Source: Dokdonella koreensis DS-123 (lineage in GTDB: Bacteria > Pseudomonadota > Gammaproteobacteria > Xanthomonadales > Rhodanobacteraceae). Taken from it: a stretch of 64,000 bases of DNA. The stretch covers positions 4,196,686 through 4,260,685 of the forward strand of contig NZ_CP015249.1 in assembly GCF_001632775.1 (NCBI RefSeq). The letters run 5' to 3'. Below are positions 23,612 through 34,750 of this stretch, piece after piece; positions within the stretch are counted from its first letter, which is position 1, and the number at the start of each line of letters is the position of its first letter. Under the pieces are notes generated by a model, which was not told the origin of the DNA, ran no database searches, and saw only the letters and a list, made by a program, of their open reading frames with translations. The translations under genes were made by a program, and so were the position numbers.

Positions 23612-23764
23612 GATCTTGCAACCACCAGGTTTCCCCAGCGGCTTGTTCTTTCTGAAAGTCAACCCAAGCATGTAAAGCTTGCTGCTTTGAACTTGCTTGG
23701 ACGCTTTCTTGGTATCGATGGACTTCTCCATCCCAAGGCGCCCACACAAGTCACCTGCGCGCAC

Positions 23765-23776
23765 TGTCAAAGATCA
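23765..23776 (-). promoter_or_regulatory. boxA in the rrn leader
   Basis: On the minus strand it reads TGATCTTTGACA, matching 11 of 12 positions of the boxA consensus, about 150 bases before 16S. With the spacer copy it indicates the usual antitermination control. Confidence 0.75.
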
Positions 23777-23836
23777 ATCGCTTGCGGAACCTTCTTCGTC
23801 CCGCTCCTCATGACGTTTCGTCCGAGGGAGCCGTGC

Positions 23837-23864
23837 ATCATACAACCAAATTCCTTTCCGTCAA
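23837..23864 (-). promoter_or_regulatory. rrn promoter
   Basis: On the minus strand a TTGACG -35 box and a TATGAT -10 box are separated by 16 bases, with a GC-rich stretch right after the -10 as expected for stringently controlled rRNA promoters. Transcription would begin near 23830, about 220 bases before 16S. This is the main feature of the 444-base gap between tyrS and 16S. Confidence 0.8.
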
Positions 23865-24003
23865 CACCCGCCGCTCACTTTCTTCGCCCTCCCGGGCGTC
23901 GCTTCCTTGTGCGGCCTTCCTGCCACCCCGCCCGGCCTCGCGGCCTGTCCTGCAGGGGGCGCGCATCCTAACCAGACACGACCGTTTCGGGAAGGGGGAA
24001 GAC

Positions 24004-24040
24004 GAAAAATTTTCGCCGCACGCATGAAAACACGCGCGGC
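24004..24040 (-). terminator. Terminator of tyrS
   Basis: On the minus strand the stem GCCGCGCG/CGTGCGGC (one G·U pair) is followed by GAAAATTTTTCG. It lies 15 bases after the tyrS stop and before the rrn promoter. Confidence 0.55.
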
Positions 24041-24055
24041 GGGCACGGCATGCAG

Positions 24056-25267
24056 CTAGATGGCGGTCAGGCGTACGCGCGCGAACGTGCGCTTGCCGAC
24101 CTGCAGCACGCCCTCGAACCCCGGCGCGAACACGCGCTGCGCGTCGACCACTACCTGTGAATCGATGCGCACGGCGTTCTCCTTGAGCTTGCGGCTGGCC
24201 TCGGAGTTACTGGCCGTCAGGCCGGCCGCGGTCAGCAAGGCCGGCAGCCGCAGGCCCTCGACCGGCACCGGAAGGGTGCTGAGCGGCAGCAGGGCGGTAT
24301 CACCCTCGCCGCGCACCACGGCATGCCAGCCGGCGATCGCCTGCTCGGCCGCGGCCGCGCCTTGGAAGCGTGCCGCCAGTTCGCGCGCTAGGCGCAGCTT
24401 GAGGTCACGCGGGTTGAGCTGGCCGGCCTCGATGTCCTGCTTGAACCGGGCCGCCTCGGCAAGGCCGATCTCGAAGCTCAGCAGGTCGATCCAGCGCCAC
24501 ATCAGCACGTCGTCGATCTTCATCGTCTTGGTGACGATGTCGATCGCCGGCTCGTTGATGCCGATGTAGTTGCCGAGCGACTTGGACATCTTGTTGACGC
24601 CATCCAGGCCTTCCAGCAGCGGCATGGTCAGCACGATCTGCGCCGGCTGGCCATGGTGCTCCTGCAGGCCGCGCCCCATGAGCAGGTTGAACTTCTGGTC
24701 GGTGCCGCCGAGCTCGACGTCGCACCGGAGCGCGACCGAGTCGTAGCCCTGCACCAGCGGATAAAGGAACTCGTGGATGGCGATCGGCTGCTGGGCGGCG
24801 TAGCGCTTGGCGAAGTCGTCGCGCTCGAGCATGCGCGCCACGGTGTGCTGGGCGGCCAGCCGGATCATGTCGGCCGCGCCCATGCTGCCGAACCACTCGG
24901 AATTGAAGCGGACCTCGGTGCGCTCCCGGTCGAGCACCTTGAACACCTGGTCGGCGTAGGTCTGCGCGTTGGCCTCCACGTCCTCGCGGGTCAGCGGCTT
25001 GCGCGTGACGTTCTTGCCGGTGGGATCACCGATCATCCCGGTGAAGTCGCCGATCAGGAAGATCACCTGGTGTCCCAGATCCTGGAACTGGCGCATCTTG
25101 TTGAGCAGGACGGTATGGCCGAGGTGCAGGTCCGGCGCGGTCGGATCGAAGCCGGCCTTGATGCGCAGCGGCCGTCCCAGCCGCAGCCGGGCCTCCAGGT
25201 CTTCGCGCTTGATGATTTCTTCGGCGCCACGACCGATCAGGTCGAGCGCGGATGGGATGTCCGACAT
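24056..25267 (-). CDS. tyrS: Tyrosyl-tRNA synthetase
   Basis: The enzyme charges tRNA-Tyr with tyrosine. The 403-residue product has the class I signatures: HIGH variant HLGHT in [13 protein letters not shown] (near residue 50), the catalytic-site stretch [13 protein letters not shown], and KMSKS in [13 protein letters not shown]. The C-terminal part ([17 protein letters not shown]) is an S4-like RNA-binding domain. Length and the KMSKS form match the TyrZ-type enzymes. It lies directly upstream of the rRNA operon on the same strand, the order also seen in Xanthomonas. A GC-poor region upstream carries the promoter. Confidence 0.97.
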   Translation of the reverse strand: MSDIPSALDLIGRGAEEIIKREDLEARLRLGRPLRIKAGFDPTAPDLHLGHTVLLNKMRQFQDLGHQVIFLIGDFTGMIGDPTGKNVTRKPLTREDVEANAQTYADQVFKVLDRERTEVRFNSEWFGSMGAADMIRLAAQHTVARMLERDDFAKRYAAQQPIAIHEFLYPLVQGYDSVALRCDVELGGTDQKFNLLMGRGLQEHHGQPAQIVLTMPLLEGLDGVNKMSKSLGNYIGINEPAIDIVTKTMKIDDVLMWRWIDLLSFEIGLAEAARFKQDIEAGQLNPRDLKLRLARELAARFQGAAAAEQAIAGWHAVVRGEGDTALLPLSTLPVPVEGLRLPALLTAAGLTASNSEASRKLKENAVRIDSQVVVDAQRVFAPGFEGVLQVGKRTFARVRLTAI

Positions 25268-25336
25268 GAAAAATCCGGGAGTCTGGCCAGCGGGGATGGA
25301 GGGGGACGGGGGCTGCCCGACCGTGTCTCCGCGTTA

Positions 25337-25365
25337 ATTATTCGTTACTCAAGAAAATCGCGCAA
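25337..25365 (-). promoter_or_regulatory. Candidate tyrS promoter
   Basis: On the minus strand TTGCGC and AATAAT are 17 bases apart in the AT-richest part of the tyrS/peptidase spacer, about 70 bases before the tyrS ATG. The -35 is imperfect. Confidence 0.45.
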
Positions 25366-25384
25366 ACCCGCGTAATCATTGGCG

Positions 25385-25414
25385 TTGACGGCGCTCGCGG
25401 GGGGCCGGTATGGT
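25385..25414 (+). promoter_or_regulatory. Candidate promoter of the M23 peptidase–anmK genes
   Basis: TTGACG and TATGGT are 18 bases apart, placing a start near 25421, 23 bases before the GTG start of the peptidase gene. A GAGG ribosome binding site lies in between. Confidence 0.6.
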
Positions 25415-25443
25415 ACGCCGCCAGTACCCCCGAGGCGACACCA

Positions 25444-26922
25444 GTGACCGACCATTCCCAGCGGCCGCAGGCCACCCGCCAGAGCAATCGTCGTCTCGCC
25501 ATCCGCCGCTGGGCCCAGCGTCACTACTTTCAGTTCTATTCGCGCTGCGCGAACTGGACCTTCGTCCAGAACGTCGCCGCCGCGCCGGTGTCCTGGCGCC
25601 GCGAGCATTGGGTCCTGGGCGGCGCCGCCGTGACGCTGATCGTGCTGGCCGGCTTCATCGTGCCGACGTTCGCCGGCGCCACCCGCCAGGATCCGGTACC
25701 GGTCACCTATACCACCGTCTCGCTGGATCTGCCGCAGCGGCCGCTCGACGAGGCCGACCCGGCGATCGCCGCCCTGGCCGGTGCCGAGCCGGGCGCCGAC
25801 GAGCGGGAATGGCGGATCGTGCGCGTCCAGGCCGGCCAGTCGCTGTCGGACATCTTCCGCGAGCAGGGCCTCTCGCCCGCCGACCTGCAGCGCGCGCTCG
25901 ACGCGCAGGACGACGCCTCGGCGTTGCGCCGGATCCGCCCGGGCGACGAGTTCGCGTTCGACGTGGCGGCCGACGGCAGCCTGACGGCGATGCGGTTCGA
26001 CCGCGGCGACAACGCCCGCGTCACGCTGCAGTTCGACGGCAGCGGCGTGCAGGAAGCGGTGCAGGACCGCCTGGTCGAGCGCCGCGTCCAGGTCGCCCAC
26101 GGCGTGGTGACGCGATCGCTGTTCGACGCCGGCGAGCAGGCCGGCATCAGCGACGCCATGGTCATCAAGCTCGCCAACGCGTTCGGCTACGACATCGACT
26201 TCGCCCAGGACCTGCGCGAGGGCGACAGCTTCAGCGTGATCTACGACGAGGTCTACCGCGAGGGCGAGCGCCTGCGCAACGGCGAGATCCTGGCGGCGAC
26301 CTTCATCAACCAGGGCAAGCGCTACACCGCGATCCGCTACACCAACACCACCGGCGAGACCGTCTACTACACCGAGGACGGCCGCCCGCTGCGCAAGAGC
26401 TTCCTGCGCACGCCGGTGGAGTTCACGCGCATCTCGTCCAAGTTCAGCACCGGCCGCAAGCATCCGGTGCTCGGCTACATGCGCGCGCACAAGGGCGTGG
26501 ACTATGCGGCGCCGACCGGCACGCCGATTCGCGCGGCCGGCGACGGCAAGGTGACGTTCCGCGGCTGGCAGAACGGCTACGGCAATACCGTCATCGTCCA
26601 GCACGAAGGCAAGCACACGACGCTGTACGGTCACATGTCGCGCTTCGCGAACATCAAGGTCGGCCAGCGCGTCTCGCAGGGTTCGACGATCGGCTACGTC
26701 GGCGCCACCGGCCTGGCGACCGGCCCGCACCTGCACTACGAATTCCGCGTCGCCGGTGCCCACCGCGACCCGCTGACCGTCACGCTGCCGCCGGCCGCCC
26801 CGCTGCCGGCCGGCGAACTCGCCCGCTTCCGGCAGCAGGCCTCGCCGATGCTGGCCAAGCTGCAGATGGTCGACGGCAGCCGCCTGGCCTCGAGCAGCCC
26901 GCGGTCGGCGGGCAATGGCTGA
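25444..26922 (+). CDS. Membrane-anchored M23 zinc endopeptidase (MepM-like)
   Basis: M23 peptidases cut peptide cross-links in peptidoglycan so that the wall can grow. The 492-residue product has one membrane helix (about residues 57-76), a LysM/OapA-like domain (~125-175), and a C-terminal LytM domain with a full zinc site: HKGVDYAAP (His349, Asp353), LYGH (His397) and HLHYEF (His429, His431). It resembles E. coli MepM. GTG at 25444 has GAGG 9 bases upstream. The end overlaps anmK by 8 bases, so the two are coupled; with ampG downstream this forms a wall growth and recycling group. Confidence 0.92.
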   Translation: MTDHSQRPQATRQSNRRLAIRRWAQRHYFQFYSRCANWTFVQNVAAAPVSWRREHWVLGGAAVTLIVLAGFIVPTFAGATRQDPVPVTYTTVSLDLPQRPLDEADPAIAALAGAEPGADEREWRIVRVQAGQSLSDIFREQGLSPADLQRALDAQDDASALRRIRPGDEFAFDVAADGSLTAMRFDRGDNARVTLQFDGSGVQEAVQDRLVERRVQVAHGVVTRSLFDAGEQAGISDAMVIKLANAFGYDIDFAQDLREGDSFSVIYDEVYREGERLRNGEILAATFINQGKRYTAIRYTNTTGETVYYTEDGRPLRKSFLRTPVEFTRISSKFSTGRKHPVLGYMRAHKGVDYAAPTGTPIRAAGDGKVTFRGWQNGYGNTVIVQHEGKHTTLYGHMSRFANIKVGQRVSQGSTIGYVGATGLATGPHLHYEFRVAGAHRDPLTVTLPPAAPLPAGELARFRQQASPMLAKLQMVDGSRLASSSPRSAGNG

Positions 26923-28015
26923 CGGCCTCTATCTCGGCCTCATTTCCGGAACCAGTGCCGACGGCATCGATGCCGCCCTGCTGAATCTCGGCGCCGAACG
27001 GCGCATCGTCGCGACGACCACGGCACCCTATCCCGACGCATTGCGCCGGCGCATCCTCGACCTGGCCCGCTCGTCCGCGCGCATCGCCCTGGACGACTAC
27101 GGCACGCTCGACGTCGAGGTCGGCGCCGCGTTCGCCGATGCCGCGCTGGCGCTGCTGCGCGACGCCGGCATCGATCCGGCCGCGGTGACGGCGATCGGCT
27201 CGCACGGCCAGACCGTCTGCCACCGGCCGGCGCTGGCACACCCGTTCACGTTGCAGATCGGCGACCCGTCGGTCATCGCCGAGCGCACCGGCATCACCAC
27301 GATCGCCGATTTCCGGCGCGCCGACGTGGCCGCCGGCGGCCAGGGCGCACCGCTGGCGCCGGCCTTCCATGCCGCAGCCTTCGGCGCGCGCGCGCCCTGC
27401 GGCGTGCTCAACCTCGGCGGTATCGCCAACATCACGGTCCTGGCCACCGATGGCGGCGTCATCGGCTTCGACACCGGTCCGGCCAACTGCCTGATGGACG
27501 CCTGGGCGGCGCGGCACCTGGGTACCGCGCGCGATGCCGGCGGCGCCTGGGCGGCCGGCGGCACGGTCGACGCGCCGTTGCTGGCTCGCCTGCTGGACGA
27601 TCCGTACTTCGCCCAGCCCGCGCCCAAGAGCACCGGCCGCGAATACTTCAACCTGGACTGGCTCGACGCGCACCTGCCGGCCGGCCGCGACGCGCGAGAC
27701 GTGCAGGCCACCCTGCTGGCGCTCAGCATCCGCTCGATCGCCACGGCGATCGGCACGGCCGGCGGCCTGCGCGAGGTACTGGCCTGCGGCGGCGGCGTGC
27801 ACAACCGGGCACTGATGGATGGCCTGCAGGCGGCGCTGGCACCGGCCGCGCTGCACAGCACGGCGGTGGCCGGCATCGATCCGGATTTCGTCGAAGCGGC
27901 CACGTTCGCCTGGCTCGCCGGCGAGCGGCTGTCCGATCGCGCCGGCAACCTGCCCAGCGTCACCGGCGCTCGCGGACCGCGCCGGCTGGGCGCGATCTAT
28001 CCGGGCCGCGGGTGA
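26915..28015 (+). CDS. anmK: Anhydro-N-acetylmuramic acid kinase AnmK
   Basis: AnmK opens and phosphorylates 1,6-anhydro-MurNAc, a step in recovering wall fragments released by lytic transglycosylases. The 366-residue product shows the ATP-binding start LISGTSADGIDAALL, SHGQTVCHRP, the GVLNLGGIANIT motif, and FDTGPANCLMD. Overlap with the upstream peptidase gene (its ATG lies within ATGGCTGA) indicates coupled translation. Recovery of anhydro sugars also needs AmpG and hydrolases; the next gene encodes the AmpG-like permease. Confidence 0.96.
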   Translation: MADGLYLGLISGTSADGIDAALLNLGAERRIVATTTAPYPDALRRRILDLARSSARIALDDYGTLDVEVGAAFADAALALLRDAGIDPAAVTAIGSHGQTVCHRPALAHPFTLQIGDPSVIAERTGITTIADFRRADVAAGGQGAPLAPAFHAAAFGARAPCGVLNLGGIANITVLATDGGVIGFDTGPANCLMDAWAARHLGTARDAGGAWAAGGTVDAPLLARLLDDPYFAQPAPKSTGREYFNLDWLDAHLPAGRDARDVQATLLALSIRSIATAIGTAGGLREVLACGGGVHNRALMDGLQAALAPAALHSTAVAGIDPDFVEAATFAWLAGERLSDRAGNLPSVTGARGPRRLGAIYPGRG

Positions 28016-28108
28016 GGCCGCGGTCCACCGCCAAGATTCCCGTTCCGGAACGACAGCCTTTCTTTCGCCACACCGTCGCGCCGCCGACGGCCCGGCCGAT
28101 CGGCTAGC

Positions 28109-29500
28109 ATGCGACGCATGACCTCACCCTCCAGCGGCCGTCCCGGCGGCCTCGCCGCGCTCGTCAAGCCCTACCTCGAACCGGCGCCGCTGGGCGCCCT
28201 GCTGCTGGGGATCTCGTCCGGCTTCCCGTACGCGATGATCGGCGCGACCCTGACCACACGGCTGGCGCAGGACGGCATCGACAAGAAGAGCATCACCGCG
28301 TTCTCGCTCGCGTTCCTGGTCTACAACATCAAGTTCCTCTGGGCACCGCTGGTCGATCGCCTGCGCCTGCCACTGCTGGGGCGGCTGGGCCACCGCCGCT
28401 CCTGGCTGGTGCTGTCGGCGGCCGCGGTCGCCACGGCGGTCGCGTTCCTGGCGGTCGCCGAGCCGTCCGCGCACCTGGGCGCCACCGCATTGGCGGCGGT
28501 GTGCGTCGGCGTCGCCGGCGCGACCTTCGACGTGGTGATCGACGCCTACCGGATCGAGACCCTGCAACCGAGCCAGCTCGGCGTCGGCTCGGGCATGTCG
28601 CAATACGGCTGGCGCATCGGCTCGGTATCCGCGGGTGCGCTGGTGCTGCTGATGGCCGAGCACATCGGCTGGACCAGCGCCTACCTGCTGTGCGCAGCGT
28701 TCGTGCTGCCGGCGGTGGTGGCCTGCCTCTGGCTCGGCGAGCCGGAGCGGCATCGCGAGCCGGTCGCGGCGAAGAGCCTGAAGGCCATGGCGGCCGCCGT
28801 CGTCGCGCCGCTGACCGAGTTCTTCAGCCGCCACGGCGCCTGGCTGGTGCTGGCGTTCGTCCTCCTGCACAAGATCGGCGACACGCTGGCCAACCTGACG
28901 CTGCGCCTGCTGCTGGACGACCTCGGCTTCAGCAACGCGGAGATCGCCCAGTACGACGTCGGCTTCGGTTTCATCGCCTACCTGGTCGGTATCTTCATCG
29001 GCGGCGTGCTGTACACGCGCCTGGGCCTCAAGCGCTCGGTGATGCTGAGCCTGATCCTGATGGGCGTATCGAACCTGTCCTTCGCCGGCCTGGCCGCCTA
29101 CGGGCACAGCAACGCCCTGCTCGCCGGCGCGATCTGCTTCGAGAACGTGGCCAGCGGCATCGGCGGGGTCGTCGTGGTCGCCTACCTGTCGGCGCTGTGC
29201 AACCTGTCATTCACGGCGACGCAGTTCGCGCTGCTGTCCGCGGCGGCGTCGATCGTCGGGCGCCTGGTAACCGGCACGACCGCCGGCAGCCTGATCGAGA
29301 AGCTCGGCTACATCGATTTCTACGTGCTGACGACGATCGCCGCCCTGCCGGGCATCGTGCTGTTCGCGTGGATGATGCGCTCGGGCCTGATCGACAGCTC
29401 GATCGGCGAGTCCGACGTGCGCGCCGCAACCGAGGGTCGCGCGCATGCCGCCGCGCTTGAGCCCGAGGCTACTGGGCCAAAAGTCCGGGATACTCGCTAG
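28109..29500 (+). CDS. ampG: AmpG-like muropeptide permease (MFS)
   Basis: AmpG imports anhydro-muropeptides from the periplasm into the cytoplasm. The 463-residue product is a major facilitator with about 12-14 membrane segments and the AmpG-type opening LLLGISSGFPYAMIGATLTT followed by FLVYNIKFLWAPLVDR. A central DVVIDAYRIE resembles the conserved DIVIDAYR of AmpG proteins. It lies about 93 bases after anmK, which supports the assignment. Two start codons are possible (28109 and 28118), neither with a good ribosome binding site. In bacteria with an inducible AmpC, AmpG also feeds the signal; no ampC or ampR is seen here. Confidence 0.88.
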   Translation: MRRMTSPSSGRPGGLAALVKPYLEPAPLGALLLGISSGFPYAMIGATLTTRLAQDGIDKKSITAFSLAFLVYNIKFLWAPLVDRLRLPLLGRLGHRRSWLVLSAAAVATAVAFLAVAEPSAHLGATALAAVCVGVAGATFDVVIDAYRIETLQPSQLGVGSGMSQYGWRIGSVSAGALVLLMAEHIGWTSAYLLCAAFVLPAVVACLWLGEPERHREPVAAKSLKAMAAAVVAPLTEFFSRHGAWLVLAFVLLHKIGDTLANLTLRLLLDDLGFSNAEIAQYDVGFGFIAYLVGIFIGGVLYTRLGLKRSVMLSLILMGVSNLSFAGLAAYGHSNALLAGAICFENVASGIGGVVVVAYLSALCNLSFTATQFALLSAAASIVGRLVTGTTAGSLIEKLGYIDFYVLTTIAALPGIVLFAWMMRSGLIDSSIGESDVRAATEGRAHAAALEPEATGPKVRDTR

Positions 29501-29563
29501 TCCGTGCCGAGAGTCGACGTCGCGCTTGCGATGCCCTAGTTTCTGTCAAGTCATCTTCGCGCT

Positions 29564-30130
29564 ATGCAGCATATGGAACTTGTCAGCATCCCGATATCGC
29601 TCGTGTCGCTGGGTATATCTCTCGGCACGTTTTGGTTGGCGTTCGTTGCCCGCGGGCGACTCAGAATGACGAAGCCGACCATCGTGTTCTTCGGCTTCGA
29701 TAGCGTTCCAAAATCTACGCCCAAGGTCTTCTTGCGTACATTGCTGTACAGCACGGCGGCGCGAGGGCAGGTCGTTGAAGGCATGTATGCCAAGGTCCGG
29801 CATGGCAGCGACGAACGGATATTCAGTTTTTGGGGTTACGGTGAAATGGAAAAACTGTCCCCTGGCAGTGGCCTACATGCAAGTCGTACTGGTTTCGCCG
29901 CCAATCATCACTTCGTTCTATCTGTCCACGAGGACGCCTACTGCTTTGAGCCAGGCATTTATGAGATTGATGTAATTGCCGATGTAGTCGGCCACCGAAA
30001 ACCGACCAGACTTGCGACGATTCAACTATCGCTGTCCAACACCCTCTCAGCGGCATTGCAGCGGAATGAAGGGGTCCTGTTCGAACGCAAGATCAGCGGC
30101 GAATACGAAGGCCACTCGGTGGAACGATAG
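29564..30130 (+). CDS. Unknown membrane-tethered protein in an AT-richer patch
   Basis: The 188-residue product has one hydrophobic segment near the N terminus (about residues 7-28) followed by a soluble domain (TKPTIVFFGFDSVPK, KVFLRTLLYSTAARGQVVEGM, NHHFVLSVHEDAYCFEPGIYEIDV) that looks like a beta-rich fold. I do not recognise a named family, though similar short hypothetical proteins are scattered among unrelated bacteria. The gene and its borders are distinctly richer in A and T than all flanking genes and use different codons, which suggests recent acquisition. No transposase, integrase or repeat is visible beside it. ATG 29564 or 29573 could be the start. Confidence 0.75.
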   Translation: MQHMELVSIPISLVSLGISLGTFWLAFVARGRLRMTKPTIVFFGFDSVPKSTPKVFLRTLLYSTAARGQVVEGMYAKVRHGSDERIFSFWGYGEMEKLSPGSGLHASRTGFAANHHFVLSVHEDAYCFEPGIYEIDVIADVVGHRKPTRLATIQLSLSNTLSAALQRNEGVLFERKISGEYEGHSVER

Positions 30131-30209
30131 AAGTCGCGACGCATGGGAACTGCCACCATGATTCCGGACCTCGGCACGCCATGGACCACCTTCCTCGGAT
30201 GCAAGACTC

Positions 30210-31010
30210 CTAGAGAACGTAGTCGACCGCGTACGGGGCGTGATCGGAGAAGCGCGGCGCGGCGGTGATCGCGCAGCTGCGCAGGCGGTCGCGCAGCGTC
30301 GGCGTGACGATCTGGTAGTCGATGCGCCACCCGACGTTGTTGGCGCGCGCCTGGCCGCGGTTGGACCACCAGGTGTATTCGACCGCGTCGGGCTTGATCG
30401 CGCGGAAGCTGTCGATCCAGCCGCGCGCCGGCGGCGGCGTGCCGTCGCCGCGGTCGTCGGCGATCATGCCGTTGAGCCAGGCTCGCTCGTCGGGCAGGCA
30501 GCCGGAGTTCTTCTGGTTGGACGTCCAGTTCTTGATGTCGTCCCGCGCACGCACGATGTTCCAGTCGCCGCACAGCACGTAGTCCCGGCCGCTGGCGAGC
30601 CATTCGTCGAAGATCGGCTTGAGGTAGGCCATCGCCCGGTACTTGAACTGCTGGCGCTCGTCGCCGGAGGATCCGGACGGGATGTAGAACGAGACCACGC
30701 TGAGGTTGCCGTAGCGGGCCTCGATGTACCGGCCCTCGTCGTCGAACGGCGCCCAGCCGAGTGCCGTGCGCACCTCGTCGGGCTCGCGGCGCGAGTAGAT
30801 CGCCACGCCGCTGTAGCCCTTCTTGGTCGACGCGTCGCGGTAGAAGCAGTGGTGCTTGTCGGGCCGGAAGCACGGATCGGCCAGCTGATCCTCCTGCGAC
30901 TTGGTCTCCTGGATGCAGGTCACGTCGGCATCCTGCTGCTTGAGCCATTCGAAGAAGCCCTTGCTGGCCGCCGAGCGGATGCCGTTGGCGTTGAAGCTGA
31001 TGATGCGCAT
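30210..31010 (-). CDS. xthA: Exodeoxyribonuclease III
   Basis: XthA cuts DNA at abasic sites and removes blocked 3' ends. The 266-residue product has the metal-dependent endonuclease motifs in order: SFNANGIRSA, the metal Glu in CIQETKSQ, YSGVAIYSR, the GDWN loop (CGDWNIVRA), WRIDYQI and the final SDHAPY with the catalytic Asp-His. The ATG at 31010 gives the family length. It is divergent from the NdvA-like transporter. Confidence 0.95.
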   Translation of the reverse strand: MRIISFNANGIRSAASKGFFEWLKQQDADVTCIQETKSQEDQLADPCFRPDKHHCFYRDASTKKGYSGVAIYSRREPDEVRTALGWAPFDDEGRYIEARYGNLSVVSFYIPSGSSGDERQQFKYRAMAYLKPIFDEWLASGRDYVLCGDWNIVRARDDIKNWTSNQKNSGCLPDERAWLNGMIADDRGDGTPPPARGWIDSFRAIKPDAVEYTWWSNRGQARANNVGWRIDYQIVTPTLRDRLRSCAITAAPRFSDHAPYAVDYVL

Positions 31011-31276
31011 GGGAAGGGCTGCAGGTTCGGTGACGGACGCAGAGCGTAGCGGCACCGGCACGGCAGGCCAAGCACGGCCCCGCCGGAGCGTCCGGCAGCG
31101 GGCGCGCGGCATCCGGACGCGGTGCGGACCGGTGCGCCGGCGGCCGGCCGATTCGTGACATTTGGTGTCGTTCGCCCCGCAGGCCGCGTACCGGCCCTGC
31201 ATTCAGCATTCCTTGAACCGCGTGATGCGCCAATGCGCGCCGCGCGATCGTGCGCATTGTCGAGGACCGTCGGGTC

Positions 31277-33058
31277 GTGTCGATCCTGCGTCTGTACCTG
31301 CGGGTGCTCGGGCTGCTCGCGCCCGAGTGGCGGTTGGCCGTTCTGCTGGCCCTGGCGAACCTCGCCCTGGCCGGCGTCTTCTTTCTGGAACCGATGCTGT
31401 TCGGCCAGGTCGTCGATGCGCTCGGCAAGCCCGGCGCCGGCGAGGCCACGCGGCTGATCGCGCTGTGGGCGGCGGTGGGCCTGGGCGGCGTGGTCGCCGG
31501 CGTCTGGGTGTCCCTCTACGCCGACCGCCTGGCGCACCGCCGCCGCCTGGCGGCGATCACCGGGTTCTTCGAGCACGCCGCCGGCCTTCCGCTCGCGTTC
31601 CACGGCGAGAACCACACCGGCCGCCTGGGCCGCGTCATGAATGCCGGCGTCGGCAACCTGTTCGGGCTGTGGCTGGGCTTCTTCCGCGAGCACCTGGCAA
31701 CCCTGCTGGCGATCCTGGTCATGGTGCCGCTGGCGCTGTGGATGAACTGGAAGCTGGCGGCGCTGATGATCGGGCTGATGGTCTGCTTCGTCGCGTTCAA
31801 CGCGATCACCGTGCGCCGGACGCACAAGGCGCAGGGCGAGGTCGAGCAGCTGCACCACGAGATCGCCGCGCGCGCGGGAGACGTGTTCGGCAACGTCTCG
31901 GTCGTGCAGAGCTTCACGCGGCTGGGCGACGAGGCGGCCGCGCTGCGCGAGATGATGCGGCGCGTGCTGGCCGCGCAGTACCCGGTCCTCAATGGCTGGG
32001 CGATCCTTTCGGTCCTCAACCGCACCGCCAGCACGCTGACGGTGGTGGCGATCTTCGCGCTCGGCGCCAACCTGCACGGCAAGGGCGAGGTGACGGTCGG
32101 CAACATCGTCAGCTTCGTCGGCTTCTCGCTGATGCTGATCGGGCGGCTCGAACAGTTCGCCGGGTTCATCTCGAACCTGTTCTTCCAGACCCATTCGCTG
32201 CGCCATTTCTTCGAGGTGCTCGACCAGCGGCCGGGCGTGACCGACGCCGAGGACGCGATCGCGCTGCCGGCGGTTCGCGGCGAGGTCGCGTTCGAGGACG
32301 TGAGTTTCGGCTACGACGGCGCGGCGGCCGTCAGCGGCCTGAGCTTCCGCGCCCCGGCCGGCAGCACGATCGCGCTGGTCGGGCCGACCGGCGCCGGCAA
32401 GACCACGGCACTGTCGCTGCTCTACCGGGCCTACGATCCGCAGCACGGCCGCATCACGGTGGACGGGCACGACATCCGCACGCTGCGGCTGGACTCGCTG
32501 CGGCGCGCGATCGCGGTCGTGTTCCAGGAGCCGGGGCTGTTCTACCGCTCGATCCTCGACAATCTGCGCATCGCCGACCCGGAGGCCGGCATGCCCGCGA
32601 TCGAGGCGGCGATGCGCGCGGCCGAGGCGCATGACTTCGTCGCCGCCAAGCCCGAGGGCTACCAGACCCTGGTGGCCGAGCGCGGCCGCTCGCTGTCGGG
32701 CGGCGAGCGCCAGCGGCTGTCGATCGCGCGGGCGATGCTCAAGGATGCGCCGATCCTGATCCTCGACGAGGCGACCAGCGCGCTCGACAACGCCACCGAG
32801 GCGCGCATCCAGCGCGCGCTCGCGGCGCTGGCGAAGGACCGCACGACCTTCGTCATCGCCCATCGCCTGTCGACCGTGCGCACCGCGGACCTGATCCTGG
32901 TGCTCGACCGCGGCCGCCTGGTCGAACAGGGCCGCTACGCGGACCTCGTCGCCGCTGGCGGGCTGTTCGCCGATCTCGCGCGCCAGGGGCAGTTCGTCGA
33001 GGACGCCGAAGAGGCCGCGCCGGGCCCGGCCGCGACCGGGCTGGCCAGCGCCGCCTGA
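31277..33058 (+). CDS. ABC exporter fused permease–ATPase, NdvA/ChvA-like
   Basis: The 593-residue product has an N-terminal domain of about six membrane helices and a C-terminal ATPase with Walker [11 protein letters not shown], signature [16 protein letters not shown] and Walker [13 protein letters not shown]. The membrane part resembles NdvA of rhizobia, which exports cyclic beta-1,2-glucan ([52 protein letters not shown]). GTG 31277 is preferred because the product then starts VSILRLYLR, like NdvA, with a GAGG upstream; GTG 31250 would add nine residues. No glucan synthase is near, so the substrate may be another glycan or lipid. Confidence 0.85.
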   Translation: MSILRLYLRVLGLLAPEWRLAVLLALANLALAGVFFLEPMLFGQVVDALGKPGAGEATRLIALWAAVGLGGVVAGVWVSLYADRLAHRRRLAAITGFFEHAAGLPLAFHGENHTGRLGRVMNAGVGNLFGLWLGFFREHLATLLAILVMVPLALWMNWKLAALMIGLMVCFVAFNAITVRRTHKAQGEVEQLHHEIAARAGDVFGNVSVVQSFTRLGDEAAALREMMRRVLAAQYPVLNGWAILSVLNRTASTLTVVAIFALGANLHGKGEVTVGNIVSFVGFSLMLIGRLEQFAGFISNLFFQTHSLRHFFEVLDQRPGVTDAEDAIALPAVRGEVAFEDVSFGYDGAAAVSGLSFRAPAGSTIALVGPTGAGKTTALSLLYRAYDPQHGRITVDGHDIRTLRLDSLRRAIAVVFQEPGLFYRSILDNLRIADPEAGMPAIEAAMRAAEAHDFVAAKPEGYQTLVAERGRSLSGGERQRLSIARAMLKDAPILILDEATSALDNATEARIQRALAALAKDRTTFVIAHRLSTVRTADLILVLDRGRLVEQGRYADLVAAGGLFADLARQGQFVEDAEEAAPGPAATGLASAA

Positions 33059-33065
33059 GGCCGGC

Positions 33066-34541
<1,476 letters not shown>

Positions 34542-34750
34542 GGAGTCCGGTGCGGGATGGCCGGCGCCGAGTGTAGCCGGACCTTCATCAGCCTCGCGAA
34601 GACGACGCGCCGATGCCACGGGACCGGCGGGCCACCATCGCAACGAAGGCCGTGGCCCGCGACGCGGGCCGTTTCAGGTGCCGGCGCGGGACGGTTCGGC
34701 GAGCTGCGGCATAATCGCAGCCTTTGGTCTCCTCCGGGCACTCCCCCTTC

